Assembly (NCBI RefSeq): GCF_002872335.1
Contig: NZ_NJAG01000021.1
Location: forward strand, 48,323 to 112,322
Reading direction: 5' to 3'
Origin: Siphonobacter sp. BAB-5405
GTDB lineage: Bacteria > Bacteroidota > Bacteroidia > Cytophagales > Spirosomataceae
DNA: 64,000 nt
Shown: piece by piece, positions 1 through 6,874 of the stretch
Position numbering within the stretch: the first letter of the stretch is position 1
Layout of the letters: the number at the start of each line of letters is the position of its first letter
Translations under genes and position numbers: made by a program
Notes under the pieces: model-generated
Database searches by the model: none
Seen by the model: the letters and a program-made list of their open reading frames with translations, nothing else
What the model was told of the DNA's origin: nothing

Positions 1-1371
1 AACTGTTTTCTTCAACGTAAATAAACTCCCATCAAAGGGCTTTTCCTTATTCCAGGCGTCCTCGATAACCAGAGCCGCTCCCAGAGCCGAAGCCTGAGCA
101 ATTTCCGAAGCCAGTACTTCACATTCCGGAAAAGCCTGAGCCAGCAGATTCAGGTAAATTTCGTTTCGGCTGAAACCACCGTCCACAAAAATTCGCCGGA
201 TGGCCGTGTTGCCTTTGGCTAACTTGACCGAAGCGATTTGCTGAGCCATCAAATCCAGAATCAACTGATGGTACGCTTCTTCGTAACTACTGAATTCGTT
301 CAGGTTTCGTTCCGAAAAAGTGGAATCTTCCAGCGAACCCAGCCGTACCGAATCGGGCGAAGCCTGGGTGAAGCGACTGCGTAAGGACAAAAGAATCGCT
401 TCGTCGTATGATACTCGCTGATACTGCGAAAGATCCGTTTGGAAATAATCCGCCAGGTGTTTAACGGCCCGTTCGTGTTCATTTCCGGCAAACAGTCGGG
501 AAGCTTTGACCGGATCGCCCCGGAAGGTGAGGTAACTGAGACAATCCTGACGTAACTCGCTGATCGTAAGGGGTTCGTCGCTGAACGGGTTCATGGTAAT
601 ACACCAGGTACCCGTTGAAATCAGCAGAAAAGGTTCCTGCCCGAACGCCCGCAGGTACGGTACCAGAGCCGCCGAACTGTCGTGAATCCCCACGCCCACC
701 TGCATATCGTCTTTTTCTACGGCGGGGGAGGTCAGAAAGGAAGGCAGTACCATCTGCCCCAGCGAATGAAAACCTTCTTCGAATACCCAGCGGTGGTACT
801 TGCGTTGCGTAAAATCCCAAAGCCCCGTATGGCAACCGACGCTGGTAATTTCAGAAACCGGACGCCTGGTAAAAAGATAACTGGCGTACTGGGGTAGATG
901 CAGCGAGTGCTCAATCTGCCAGTACAACTCGGATTTTTCGTACTTGAGCCAGTACAACTGCATCCCTGAATTCAGCATACCCAAAACGGGCGAAGCCGTA
1001 CGGGCCGACCATTCCAAACCCGGACCGTAATGATCGTTAAAGCGTTGCTGAAGTTCCAGTGGGAACGTTTTCAGGTAATTATAAAGTGGCGTGACAGGTT
1101 TTCCGTCGGCGTTAATATGAACGAAACTCGCCCCGTACGCGGAAAAATTCAGAGCCCGTACGTCAAATCGGCCTTCGTTCAACACTTCCGCCAGACTGTC
1201 GATCAGCCAATTGCTCAATAACTGTAAATCATCCCCGTGGAATCCGTCATCGTCCGGAATTTCTTCGAAAGGTGTCTGCTTCTGGTACACGATCTGGTAG
1301 TCCTGATCAAAGAGAAGCAGTTTCTTATTGGTTTTCCCAATATCAAAAATGGCGACGCAGGGGATAGACAT
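1..1371 (-). CDS. rhaB: FGGY-family carbohydrate kinase, probable rhamnulokinase (partial at the left edge)
   Basis: Reading back from the ATG at 1371 the frame stays open for 457 codons to the window edge, so the C-terminus is missing, probably only by a few residues given the usual 460-490 aa. The N-terminus MSIPCVAIFDIGKTNKK is the first phosphate-binding strand of the FGGY/actin-like fold, and a FLLISTGTWCITMNPF segment and a C-terminal FVDGGFSRNEIYL segment fit the second half of the ATPase. By family it would phosphorylate L-rhamnulose with ATP in the cytoplasm. It follows the isomerase gene by 80 bp, but a strong terminator lies between them. L-fuculose kinases are the main alternative; the adjacent isomerase, mutarotase and aldolase argue for rhamnulose. 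Confidence 0.82.
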   Translation of the reverse strand, partial: MSIPCVAIFDIGKTNKKLLLFDQDYQIVYQKQTPFEEIPDDDGFHGDDLQLLSNWLIDSLAEVLNEGRFDVRALNFSAYGASFVHINADGKPVTPLYNYLKTFPLELQQRFNDHYGPGLEWSARTASPVLGMLNSGMQLYWLKYEKSELYWQIEHSLHLPQYASYLFTRRPVSEITSVGCHTGLWDFTQRKYHRWVFEEGFHSLGQMVLPSFLTSPAVEKDDMQVGVGIHDSSAALVPYLRAFGQEPFLLISTGTWCITMNPFSDEPLTISELRQDCLSYLTFRGDPVKASRLFAGNEHERAVKHLADYFQTDLSQYQRVSYDEAILLSLRSRFTQASPDSVRLGSLEDSTFSERNLNEFSSYEEAYHQLILDLMAQQIASVKLAKGNTAIRRIFVDGGFSRNEIYLNLLAQAFPECEVLASEIAQASALGAALVIEDAWNKEKPFDGSLFTLKKTV

Positions 1372-1413
1372 GGGGCGTACAGAATGAATTAATGAATGGG
1401 TGGATTAAAAAAA

Positions 1414-1446
1414 ACGTCAGGTACAGGGAAGGCCTGTACCTGACGT
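1414..1446 (-). terminator. Intrinsic terminator between the isomerase and kinase genes
   Basis: A perfect 14-bp stem (ACGTCAGGTACAGG and its complement) closes a 5-nt loop and is followed on the minus strand by a run of eight T. It lies just after the isomerase stop and before the kinase start, so it should reduce or control read-through into the kinase. Confidence 0.9.
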
Positions 1447-1451
1447 AGCTA

Positions 1452-2732
1452 TTAGAGACCAGTAGCCACGGCTTTCAGACCACGGGCTTCGATCAGTTTG
1501 TTGCGAAGGGATAACTCACGATACAGGCCGACTGGATTCAGAGCGGCATCGGCCCGCAAACGGGCTTCGGCCAGCAAGGGCCGTAAATCCGTACGGAAGG
1601 CATTCTGTAACAACTCCTGAGCGGCGGCTACATCATTATTAGTACGGGCTTCTTCCAGAGCCACGCGATCCACGAGCAGTGCCTGAGCGTAGGCGAGCTT
1701 GATAGCTTCTACCGATTGCAGCAAATCTTCCAGCGGGTCTTTTACGTTGTGTGACGCATCAATCATCCAGCCCAGATCCGAGGCGTGATTCATGCCCCGA
1801 GTGTCCATCCCATCGACCAGTTCGTTGAAAATCAGGAACAACTGATACGGTTTGATGCTGCCGGCCGTCAGATCGTCGTCGCCGTATTTCGAATCGTTGA
1901 AGTGGAAACCACCCAGCTTTTCTTCCATCAGCAATAGCGATACAATTTGCTCGATGTTGGCATTGGGCAGGTGGTGACCCAGATCGACCAGCGTGTAGGC
2001 TTTGGGTCCTAACTTGCTGGCATACAAGAACGACTGTCCCCAATCACCCACCGTAGTTGAGTAGAAGTTGGGTTCGAAGGCTTTGTATTCGACGAAAATC
2101 TTCCAGTCGGCGGGAAGAGCCGCGTAGATTTCCTGCAAACCTTCTAAGGTACGCTGGAAGGCCTTGCGGAAGTTCAGTTGTCCGGGGAAGCTCGAACCAT
2201 CGGATAACCAGACCGTCAGGGATTTGGAACCCAGAGCTTCGCCGTAACGAATCACGTCGATGTTATGATTGATAGCTTGTGTGCGAACAGCAGCATCGGT
2301 ATGTTGCAGCGAACCAAACTTGTAGCTCAGTTCCTGATTCGGCTGATCCTGAAACGTATTCGAGTTCATGGCATCGAATACGAGTCCGTAGCTGGCCGCC
2401 AGTTGTTTGATGGCCTCGCCGTCGGTCGGAATATCCCAGGGAATATGCAGGGAGATGGCTCCGCTCGAACGGTTCAGAGCGTGTAGCAGGCCTACATCAG
2501 CAATTTTTTCTTCGAGATTCCGGGGTTCTCCACCACCCGCAAAGCGACCAAAGCGGGTACCACCCGTACCCAAAGCCCAGCTGGGGATGGCAATCTGAAA
2601 ATCAATGAGTTTACCAAGGATACGCTCGGTTGTTTCGGAGCCCAGTTCTTCGGCTAAAAACTCAAACTTCCGGCGATGAGCAACTTCATGCTGCTGGTTA
2701 TATTGGGCTATTTGATAGGATTCGAGAGGCAT
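1452..2732 (-). CDS. rhaI: L-rhamnose isomerase, TIM-barrel RhaI type
   Basis: A 426-aa cytoplasmic enzyme resembling the Pseudomonas stutzeri/Bacillus type of L-rhamnose isomerase rather than the E. coli RhaA length class. It interconverts L-rhamnose and L-rhamnulose using two divalent metals. Candidate metal ligands are visible in order: VEYKAFEP near residue 214, LVDLGHH near 243 and FHFNDSKYGDDD near 275-286. The C-terminal helical part ends in a motif-rich NPVGLYRELSLRNKLIEARG segment typical of the family. The start at 2732 gives the expected MPLESYQI N-terminus. It lies downstream of the mutarotase gene and is separated from it by an inverted-repeat element, and it ends at a strong terminator. 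Confidence 0.93.
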   Translation of the reverse strand: MPLESYQIAQYNQQHEVAHRRKFEFLAEELGSETTERILGKLIDFQIAIPSWALGTGGTRFGRFAGGGEPRNLEEKIADVGLLHALNRSSGAISLHIPWDIPTDGEAIKQLAASYGLVFDAMNSNTFQDQPNQELSYKFGSLQHTDAAVRTQAINHNIDVIRYGEALGSKSLTVWLSDGSSFPGQLNFRKAFQRTLEGLQEIYAALPADWKIFVEYKAFEPNFYSTTVGDWGQSFLYASKLGPKAYTLVDLGHHLPNANIEQIVSLLLMEEKLGGFHFNDSKYGDDDLTAGSIKPYQLFLIFNELVDGMDTRGMNHASDLGWMIDASHNVKDPLEDLLQSVEAIKLAYAQALLVDRVALEEARTNNDVAAAQELLQNAFRTDLRPLLAEARLRADAALNPVGLYRELSLRNKLIEARGLKAVATGL

Positions 2733-2753
2733 ATGTTGGTTAGTGTTAGCGTG

Positions 2754-2885
2754 TTGAGTTTTGGGTTTAGGGTTTTGAGTTTTATCACGTCAGAAATAGG
2801 GATAGTTAGATTCACTCATTTATTCAAAATGGACGATAACCGCAGCGGCGGCCACTCAAAACCCTAAACTCAAAACACCAAACTC
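2754..2885. repeat. Inverted-repeat intergenic element A (GT-rich and AC-rich arms)
   Basis: The left arm, 2754-2783, is made of TTGAGTTTTGGG-like G/T units. The right arm, 2854-2885, is its complement over about 22 bp with one mismatch (ACTCAAAACCCTAAAC core). The arms enclose about 70 bp. The right arm runs into the mutarotase stop codon at 2884-2886 and the left arm lies 21 bp from the isomerase start, so the element occupies nearly the whole gap. A GC-rich part at 2838-2871 is shared with 41653-41688. Confidence 0.75.
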
Positions 2886-3198
2886 ATTTCAGGTAAAAAA
2901 CTTCCGGTAAAGCGACCTGTACGGGTGACTGATCAGGATTGGTTTCCATGAGATCAGCCATGTACGCCCACCACTTCTGCATGACGGGATTTTCGGGTAA
3001 CTTCCCTGTAACGCTCAGATCATCGACTTCCTGTACCCCGAAAAGCGTATTCGTGCTTTCGTCCAGAAAAATTGAATAGTTATGAATGCCGCTGGACTGG
3101 AGTAATTCCACCAGTTCCGGCCAGATTTCGTCGTGTCTCCGGCGGTATTCGTCCACGTTTCCCGGAAACAACTGCATTTTAAAAGCAACGCGAGGCAT
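2884..3198 (-). CDS. rhaM: L-rhamnose mutarotase
   Basis: A 104-aa protein, the same length as E. coli RhaM. The start at 3198 gives MPRVAFKMQLFPGN, matching the family N-terminus; longer readings run into the upstream repeat. The segments YRRRHDEIWPEL, YSIFLDESTNTLFG and MQKWWAYMADLMETNPDQSP are the conserved blocks of the dimeric ferredoxin-like mutarotase, including the catalytic histidine of the RRRHDEIWPE block and the tryptophan pair. It interconverts alpha and beta L-rhamnopyranose and so supplies the anomer used by the isomerase. It sits between the aldolase/dehydrogenase and isomerase genes, with an inverted-repeat element on each side. Confidence 0.94.
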   Translation of the reverse strand: MPRVAFKMQLFPGNVDEYRRRHDEIWPELVELLQSSGIHNYSIFLDESTNTLFGVQEVDDLSVTGKLPENPVMQKWWAYMADLMETNPDQSPVQVALPEVFYLK

Positions 3199-3219
3199 GA
3201 TGGGAAAGATTATAGTTGT

Positions 3220-3310
3220 CAGTTTGCGGTTTTCAGTTTTCAATAGTGAACCACTGGATGATTCAACCTTGTATGGCGAGATCAAACTGAAAACAGAAAA
3301 CCGCAAACTG
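3220..3310. repeat. Inverted-repeat intergenic element B
   Basis: The left arm at 3220-3242 begins CAGTTTGCGGTTTTC and the right arm at 3288-3310 is its complement over 22 of 23 positions, with a loop of about 45 bp. It fills the gap between the aldolase/dehydrogenase stop (3320) and the mutarotase start (3198). The core AAACCGCAAACTG recurs in element C near 20093. Confidence 0.78.
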
Positions 3311-3319
3311 GAAACTTGC

Positions 3320-5431
3320 TTATCGATAAAAGCCCATTGCAACCCCACCATCTACATTCAGGGCGTTGCCGGTGGACTTGTTGAGAAGTCCGCCTACGAA
3401 CGCGAAGCAGGCATTGGCGATGTCTTCCGGTAAAATGATTTCGTTCAACAAGGTCCGCTTGGCGTAGAAGGCGGGCAGCTCTTCCACCGTGATACCGTAC
3501 GCTTTAGCCCGACCTTCGGCCCAGGCACCCGCCCAGATCTTCGAATCGGCAATGACAGCGTCGGGGTTGATGGTGTTGACCCGGATGCGTTCGGGACCGA
3601 CTTCCGCCGCCAGCAGACGCGTACCGTGGGCCTGAGCCGCTTTCGCAGAGCCGTACCCCAGGTTGTTGGGACCACTCACGACAGCATTTTTCGAAGCAAT
3701 ATTGAGGATGTCACCCCCCAGAGCCTGCTTCCGCATGACAGCTACGGCGGCTTGCGATACCAGGAACTGACCTTTGACGAGAATATCGAAGAGTAAATCC
3801 CAGTCCTTTTCCGTATGATCTTCGATGGATTTGGAAATGGAAATACCGGCGTTATTCACGACAATATCCACGCCACCGAAAGCCAGTGAGCAGGCATCGA
3901 AGGCCTTGGCGATGGATTCCGCCGAGGTGACGTCGAGCAACTCGGAAGCGGAAGAATCTTTCCCATAGCTTTTCAGGAACTCTTCCTTGGCTCCGGCCAG
4001 ACGATCCGCGTCGTTATCATTCAGGAATACAACGGCACCTTCGGCCTGTAATTTTTTGGCAATGGCTTTTCCAATACCACCCGCCGAACCCGTGATCAGG
4101 GCAATTTTACCCGAAAGCGGCTTAGGCTTGGGCATGCGTTGCAGCTTAGCTTCTTCCAGCAACCAGTATTCGATGTCAAAAGCTTCCTGACGGGGCAGGG
4201 ACGTATATTCCGAAATAGCCTCGGCACCCCGCATCACGTTGATGGCGTTGACGTAAAATTCCGATGCTACGCGAGCGGTTTGTTTGTCTTTCGCAAATGT
4301 AAACTGACCCACGCCCGGCCACAGAATCACCACCGGATTGGGGTCACGCATGGCGGGACTGTTGCTGCGTTTGCAGCTTTCGTAGTACTCGGTGTACATG
4401 GCCCGGTACGCTTCGAAGGCCGGAGCCAGTTTTTCCTTCAGAGCTTTGGTATCCGAAAGATCCGCGTCGGCGGGCAGGTCGAGTACCAGCGGCTGGATTT
4501 TCGTACGCAGGAAATGGTCGGGGCAGGAGGTGCCCAGGGGAGCCAGCTTGTCCAGGTCATTGGAATTAATGAATTGGAGTACGCGTTCATCATCCGTAAA
4601 ATGACCGATCATGCGTACGTAGCTGGAGCAGAAACCCCGCAGTACGGGAGCCAGTTTAGCTGCCTGGTCTTTCCGATTTTCAACGGTTTGCACTTTCTGA
4701 CCACCGAATACGGGGCCTTTTTTGCCGTAGTTTTCTTCCAGATATTCCGCACAACGTTCGATCACCTCGAGCGTGTTGATGTAGCTTTCATAGGCCGTAT
4801 CACCCCAGGTAAATAAGCCGTGGCTGCCCAGGAAAATGCCGCGAATACCCGGATTTTCGGACAGACAGCGTTCCAGTTGCAGACCCAGATCGAAGCCGGG
4901 ACGCTGCCAGGGGACCCAGCCGAGCGTACCGCCAAACAGGTCTTTTACGATTTGCTCGCCGTCTTTCGCTGCTGCAATGGCAATGGCCGCATCGGGGTGC
5001 AGGTGATCGACGTGATTGAACGGCAAAAAGGCGTGTAAGGGGGTATCGATGGAAGGAGCTTTCGAGTCCAGATCGTAAATGCAGTGGTTGAACAATTCAA
5101 CCATCTCATCTTCAAATTCAAGACCCCGGTACCGATTCTTCAAGGCGTGCAGACGATCCAGATACAAAGCCGCCAGGCCCGATTTCTTCAGCGTACCTAA
5201 GTCACCACCGGAGCCTTTCACCCACATCACGCGGGTATCGTCGCCCGTCAGCGGATCGGGAGAGGTCACTTTGCAGGACGTGTTGCCACCTCCGTAGTTG
5301 GTCAGGCGAAGGTCGGCACCTAACAGGTTGGAACGGTAAATCAGGAGAGCGACTTCATCGCCAGCCAGTTCGGCGGCTTTCGCATCATCCCATAAATAAC
5401 TTACGTGCTTGAAAGAGGTAGTCTCGGTCAT
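3320..5431 (-). CDS. rhaEW: Bifunctional rhamnulose-1-phosphate aldolase / lactaldehyde dehydrogenase
   Basis: A 703-aa fusion. The N-terminal class II aldolase/adducin domain (to about residue 430) shows HAFLPFNHVDHLHPDA and GIFLGSHGLFTWGDT, which carry zinc-ligand histidines. The C-terminal short-chain dehydrogenase starts near residue 440 with ALITGSAGGIGKA (NAD-binding glycine motif), then NNAGIS and a YGSAK catalytic Tyr/Lys motif near 590. By family it splits L-rhamnulose-1-phosphate to dihydroxyacetone phosphate and L-lactaldehyde and oxidises the aldehyde to L-lactate. The ATG at 5431 is preferred over the upstream in-frame codon at 5443. It precedes the mutarotase in the minus-strand rhamnose locus. 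The RhaE/RhaW naming follows usage for fused proteins of this kind. Confidence 0.92.
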   Translation of the reverse strand: MTETTSFKHVSYLWDDAKAAELAGDEVALLIYRSNLLGADLRLTNYGGGNTSCKVTSPDPLTGDDTRVMWVKGSGGDLGTLKKSGLAALYLDRLHALKNRYRGLEFEDEMVELFNHCIYDLDSKAPSIDTPLHAFLPFNHVDHLHPDAAIAIAAAKDGEQIVKDLFGGTLGWVPWQRPGFDLGLQLERCLSENPGIRGIFLGSHGLFTWGDTAYESYINTLEVIERCAEYLEENYGKKGPVFGGQKVQTVENRKDQAAKLAPVLRGFCSSYVRMIGHFTDDERVLQFINSNDLDKLAPLGTSCPDHFLRTKIQPLVLDLPADADLSDTKALKEKLAPAFEAYRAMYTEYYESCKRSNSPAMRDPNPVVILWPGVGQFTFAKDKQTARVASEFYVNAINVMRGAEAISEYTSLPRQEAFDIEYWLLEEAKLQRMPKPKPLSGKIALITGSAGGIGKAIAKKLQAEGAVVFLNDNDADRLAGAKEEFLKSYGKDSSASELLDVTSAESIAKAFDACSLAFGGVDIVVNNAGISISKSIEDHTEKDWDLLFDILVKGQFLVSQAAVAVMRKQALGGDILNIASKNAVVSGPNNLGYGSAKAAQAHGTRLLAAEVGPERIRVNTINPDAVIADSKIWAGAWAEGRAKAYGITVEELPAFYAKRTLLNEIILPEDIANACFAFVGGLLNKSTGNALNVDGGVAMGFYR

Positions 5432-5717
5432 GATTGTATACAAAAAATGATATAGGCCTTAGTTAGCGGTACAAATGAACCAAAGGAAAAAGAATGAGCT
5501 GTCATGGTCTGTTAGGGTGAACCATCCTGCTCTGTATGGCTGCTCGTTCGAAGGAGTTCGTAGCCAGAAGGTTAGAAAAAGGCTGTTTGAGTGGGGATCA
5601 GGTTTGAAGAGTGGTTTAAGGTTTCAGTAGCATAAAGTCCGATCTTCTAAAAACCCCAACGGGGTTTAATTTAATTAGCCCGGGGTTATAACCCCGGGCA
5701 TACAGATCGCTTCCTTA
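5432..5717. other. Intergenic region holding one REP-like element
   Basis: No plausible coding sequence was seen. The promoter for the aldolase/dehydrogenase gene should lie in its left part, but no clear TAnnTTTG box was found. The right part holds a REP-like double hairpin (listed separately). Confidence 0.6.
5651..5699 (+). repeat. REP-like double hairpin, copy 1
   Basis: Two adjacent hairpins separated by a short A/T-rich spacer: AAACCCC-AAC-GGGGTTT at 5651-5667, then a perfect 22-bp palindrome whose half is GCCCGGGGTTA at 5678-5699. The order and spacing match four other copies in the window, although the second hairpin differs in sequence. Confidence 0.8.
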
Positions 5718-6665
5718 TTATCGCAACATCGCCTGCGAACGGCTGGAAAGCTCAGTATATCCATCCGGATGATCGGGCCATTTTTCATGCAGCATAATAG
5801 CATCGCGACTGTTTTCGGAAACTTCCACTGGTGTATTTTGAACCGGAATCAGAAAGACCTTGGGTGAACCCAGATGATTCCGTTCCTGACTGGCGGACCA
5901 TAATACCGACATGTGTTTCCCATCCGCACTCCAGCTGGGAGCAAAAACCTCCAGTGAAGAAGTAGTATGCTGCTTTAAATCACTGCCATCCAGTTTCATA
6001 GACCAGACGTTTCCGGCATTGTAAAACGCCACGCGTTGTCCGTCAGGACTCACGTCCGGTTCGCGTACGGGAGAACTTAATTTTTTTATCAGTGAACCCG
6101 CCGTCAGCGAAGCATCGGTCAGGAAAATGCTGCCCAATTCCGACGTCAGAATAATCCGGTTATCGGGCGTCCAAGCGAAGTAACGAGCCCCCTGCATATC
6201 CGTAATCATTTTTCCCTGCCGATCGAACACGACGGAAATATCCTGCGTCGTGCTTTGGCAGATGAATTTAGATTTGTCGGGGGAAATCTTGATCCGGTTG
6301 AAACTTTCGGGTAAAGGAATGGTACTGAGGCGTTTGCCCTTAGTGTCCATCACTCGGATTTCGCGAATGTCTTTTCCCTGTTGCGAATCGTAGCCAAAAT
6401 AGATAAAGGCAATTTCGCTGCCATCCCTCGAAACATCTACCGCCATCGACTGGTCGGGCTTGTCTCCACTACCGCCGATGTTGGAAATCTGGCCGGTACC
6501 CAGATTTGCTTTCTGAATGTTCCCGGAAGAGAAATAAAACAGGTTGCTTTTGACGGGCAGATTGGGCCAGTTGCCGACGGTTTCGTTCTTATCATTTGAA
6601 CAGGCCAGCAGCAGAGCGAAGCAAAGCATCCCGGATAGATTACACACGTTAATCCAATGAGTCAT
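5718..6665 (-). CDS. TolB/PD40-type beta-propeller lipoprotein
   Basis: A 315-aa exported protein. The N-terminus has a hydrophobic stretch ending in a lipobox-like LLLACSND, so it is probably lipid-anchored. The rest shows repeated propeller blades of the PD40/TolB kind: VDVSRDGSEIAFI, IKISPDKSKFI, PDVSPDGQRVAFYNAG and PSWSADGKHMSVLW. No catalytic motif was recognised. It lies between the rhamnosidase and the aldolase/dehydrogenase on the same strand, so it may be co-expressed with the rhamnose genes, but nothing in the sequence ties it to rhamnose. A tail of about 50 residues after the last blade has no recognised motif. Confidence 0.7.
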   Translation of the reverse strand: MTHWINVCNLSGMLCFALLLACSNDKNETVGNWPNLPVKSNLFYFSSGNIQKANLGTGQISNIGGSGDKPDQSMAVDVSRDGSEIAFIYFGYDSQQGKDIREIRVMDTKGKRLSTIPLPESFNRIKISPDKSKFICQSTTQDISVVFDRQGKMITDMQGARYFAWTPDNRIILTSELGSIFLTDASLTAGSLIKKLSSPVREPDVSPDGQRVAFYNAGNVWSMKLDGSDLKQHTTSSLEVFAPSWSADGKHMSVLWSASQERNHLGSPKVFLIPVQNTPVEVSENSRDAIMLHEKWPDHPDGYTELSSRSQAMLR

Positions 6666-6756
6666 AAGCTTACCGATTAAGAATGAATAACGTATGGATT
6701 CGTTGCCTGCATAAAAACCGATCCACGCGAATACGTAAAACCGCTTTTATACGATC

Positions 6757-6803
6757 ACTTCAACGAACACGACTCGAAATTTTCAAGGAGTGTTCGTTGA
6801 AGT
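6757..6803. terminator. Perfect hairpin between the rhamnosidase and lipoprotein genes
   Basis: Perfect 14-bp arms ACTTCAACGAACAC (6757-6770) and GTGTTCGTTGAAGT (6790-6803) enclose 19 nt. It lies after the rhamnosidase stop on the minus strand. No good T run follows, so it could be a processing or stability hairpin rather than an intrinsic terminator. Confidence 0.55.
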
Positions 6804-6874
6804 AACGAATCTTACCCTCGTTCGGATTGGTAGTTTACGAACTAACCAGGATTTCTGACCTAACGCGATTCGAC

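Noticed and set aside
4139..4816. A 225-codon open frame on the plus strand opposite the aldolase/dehydrogenase
   Set aside because: It is antisense to conserved aldolase and dehydrogenase blocks and has no domain or start context of its own.
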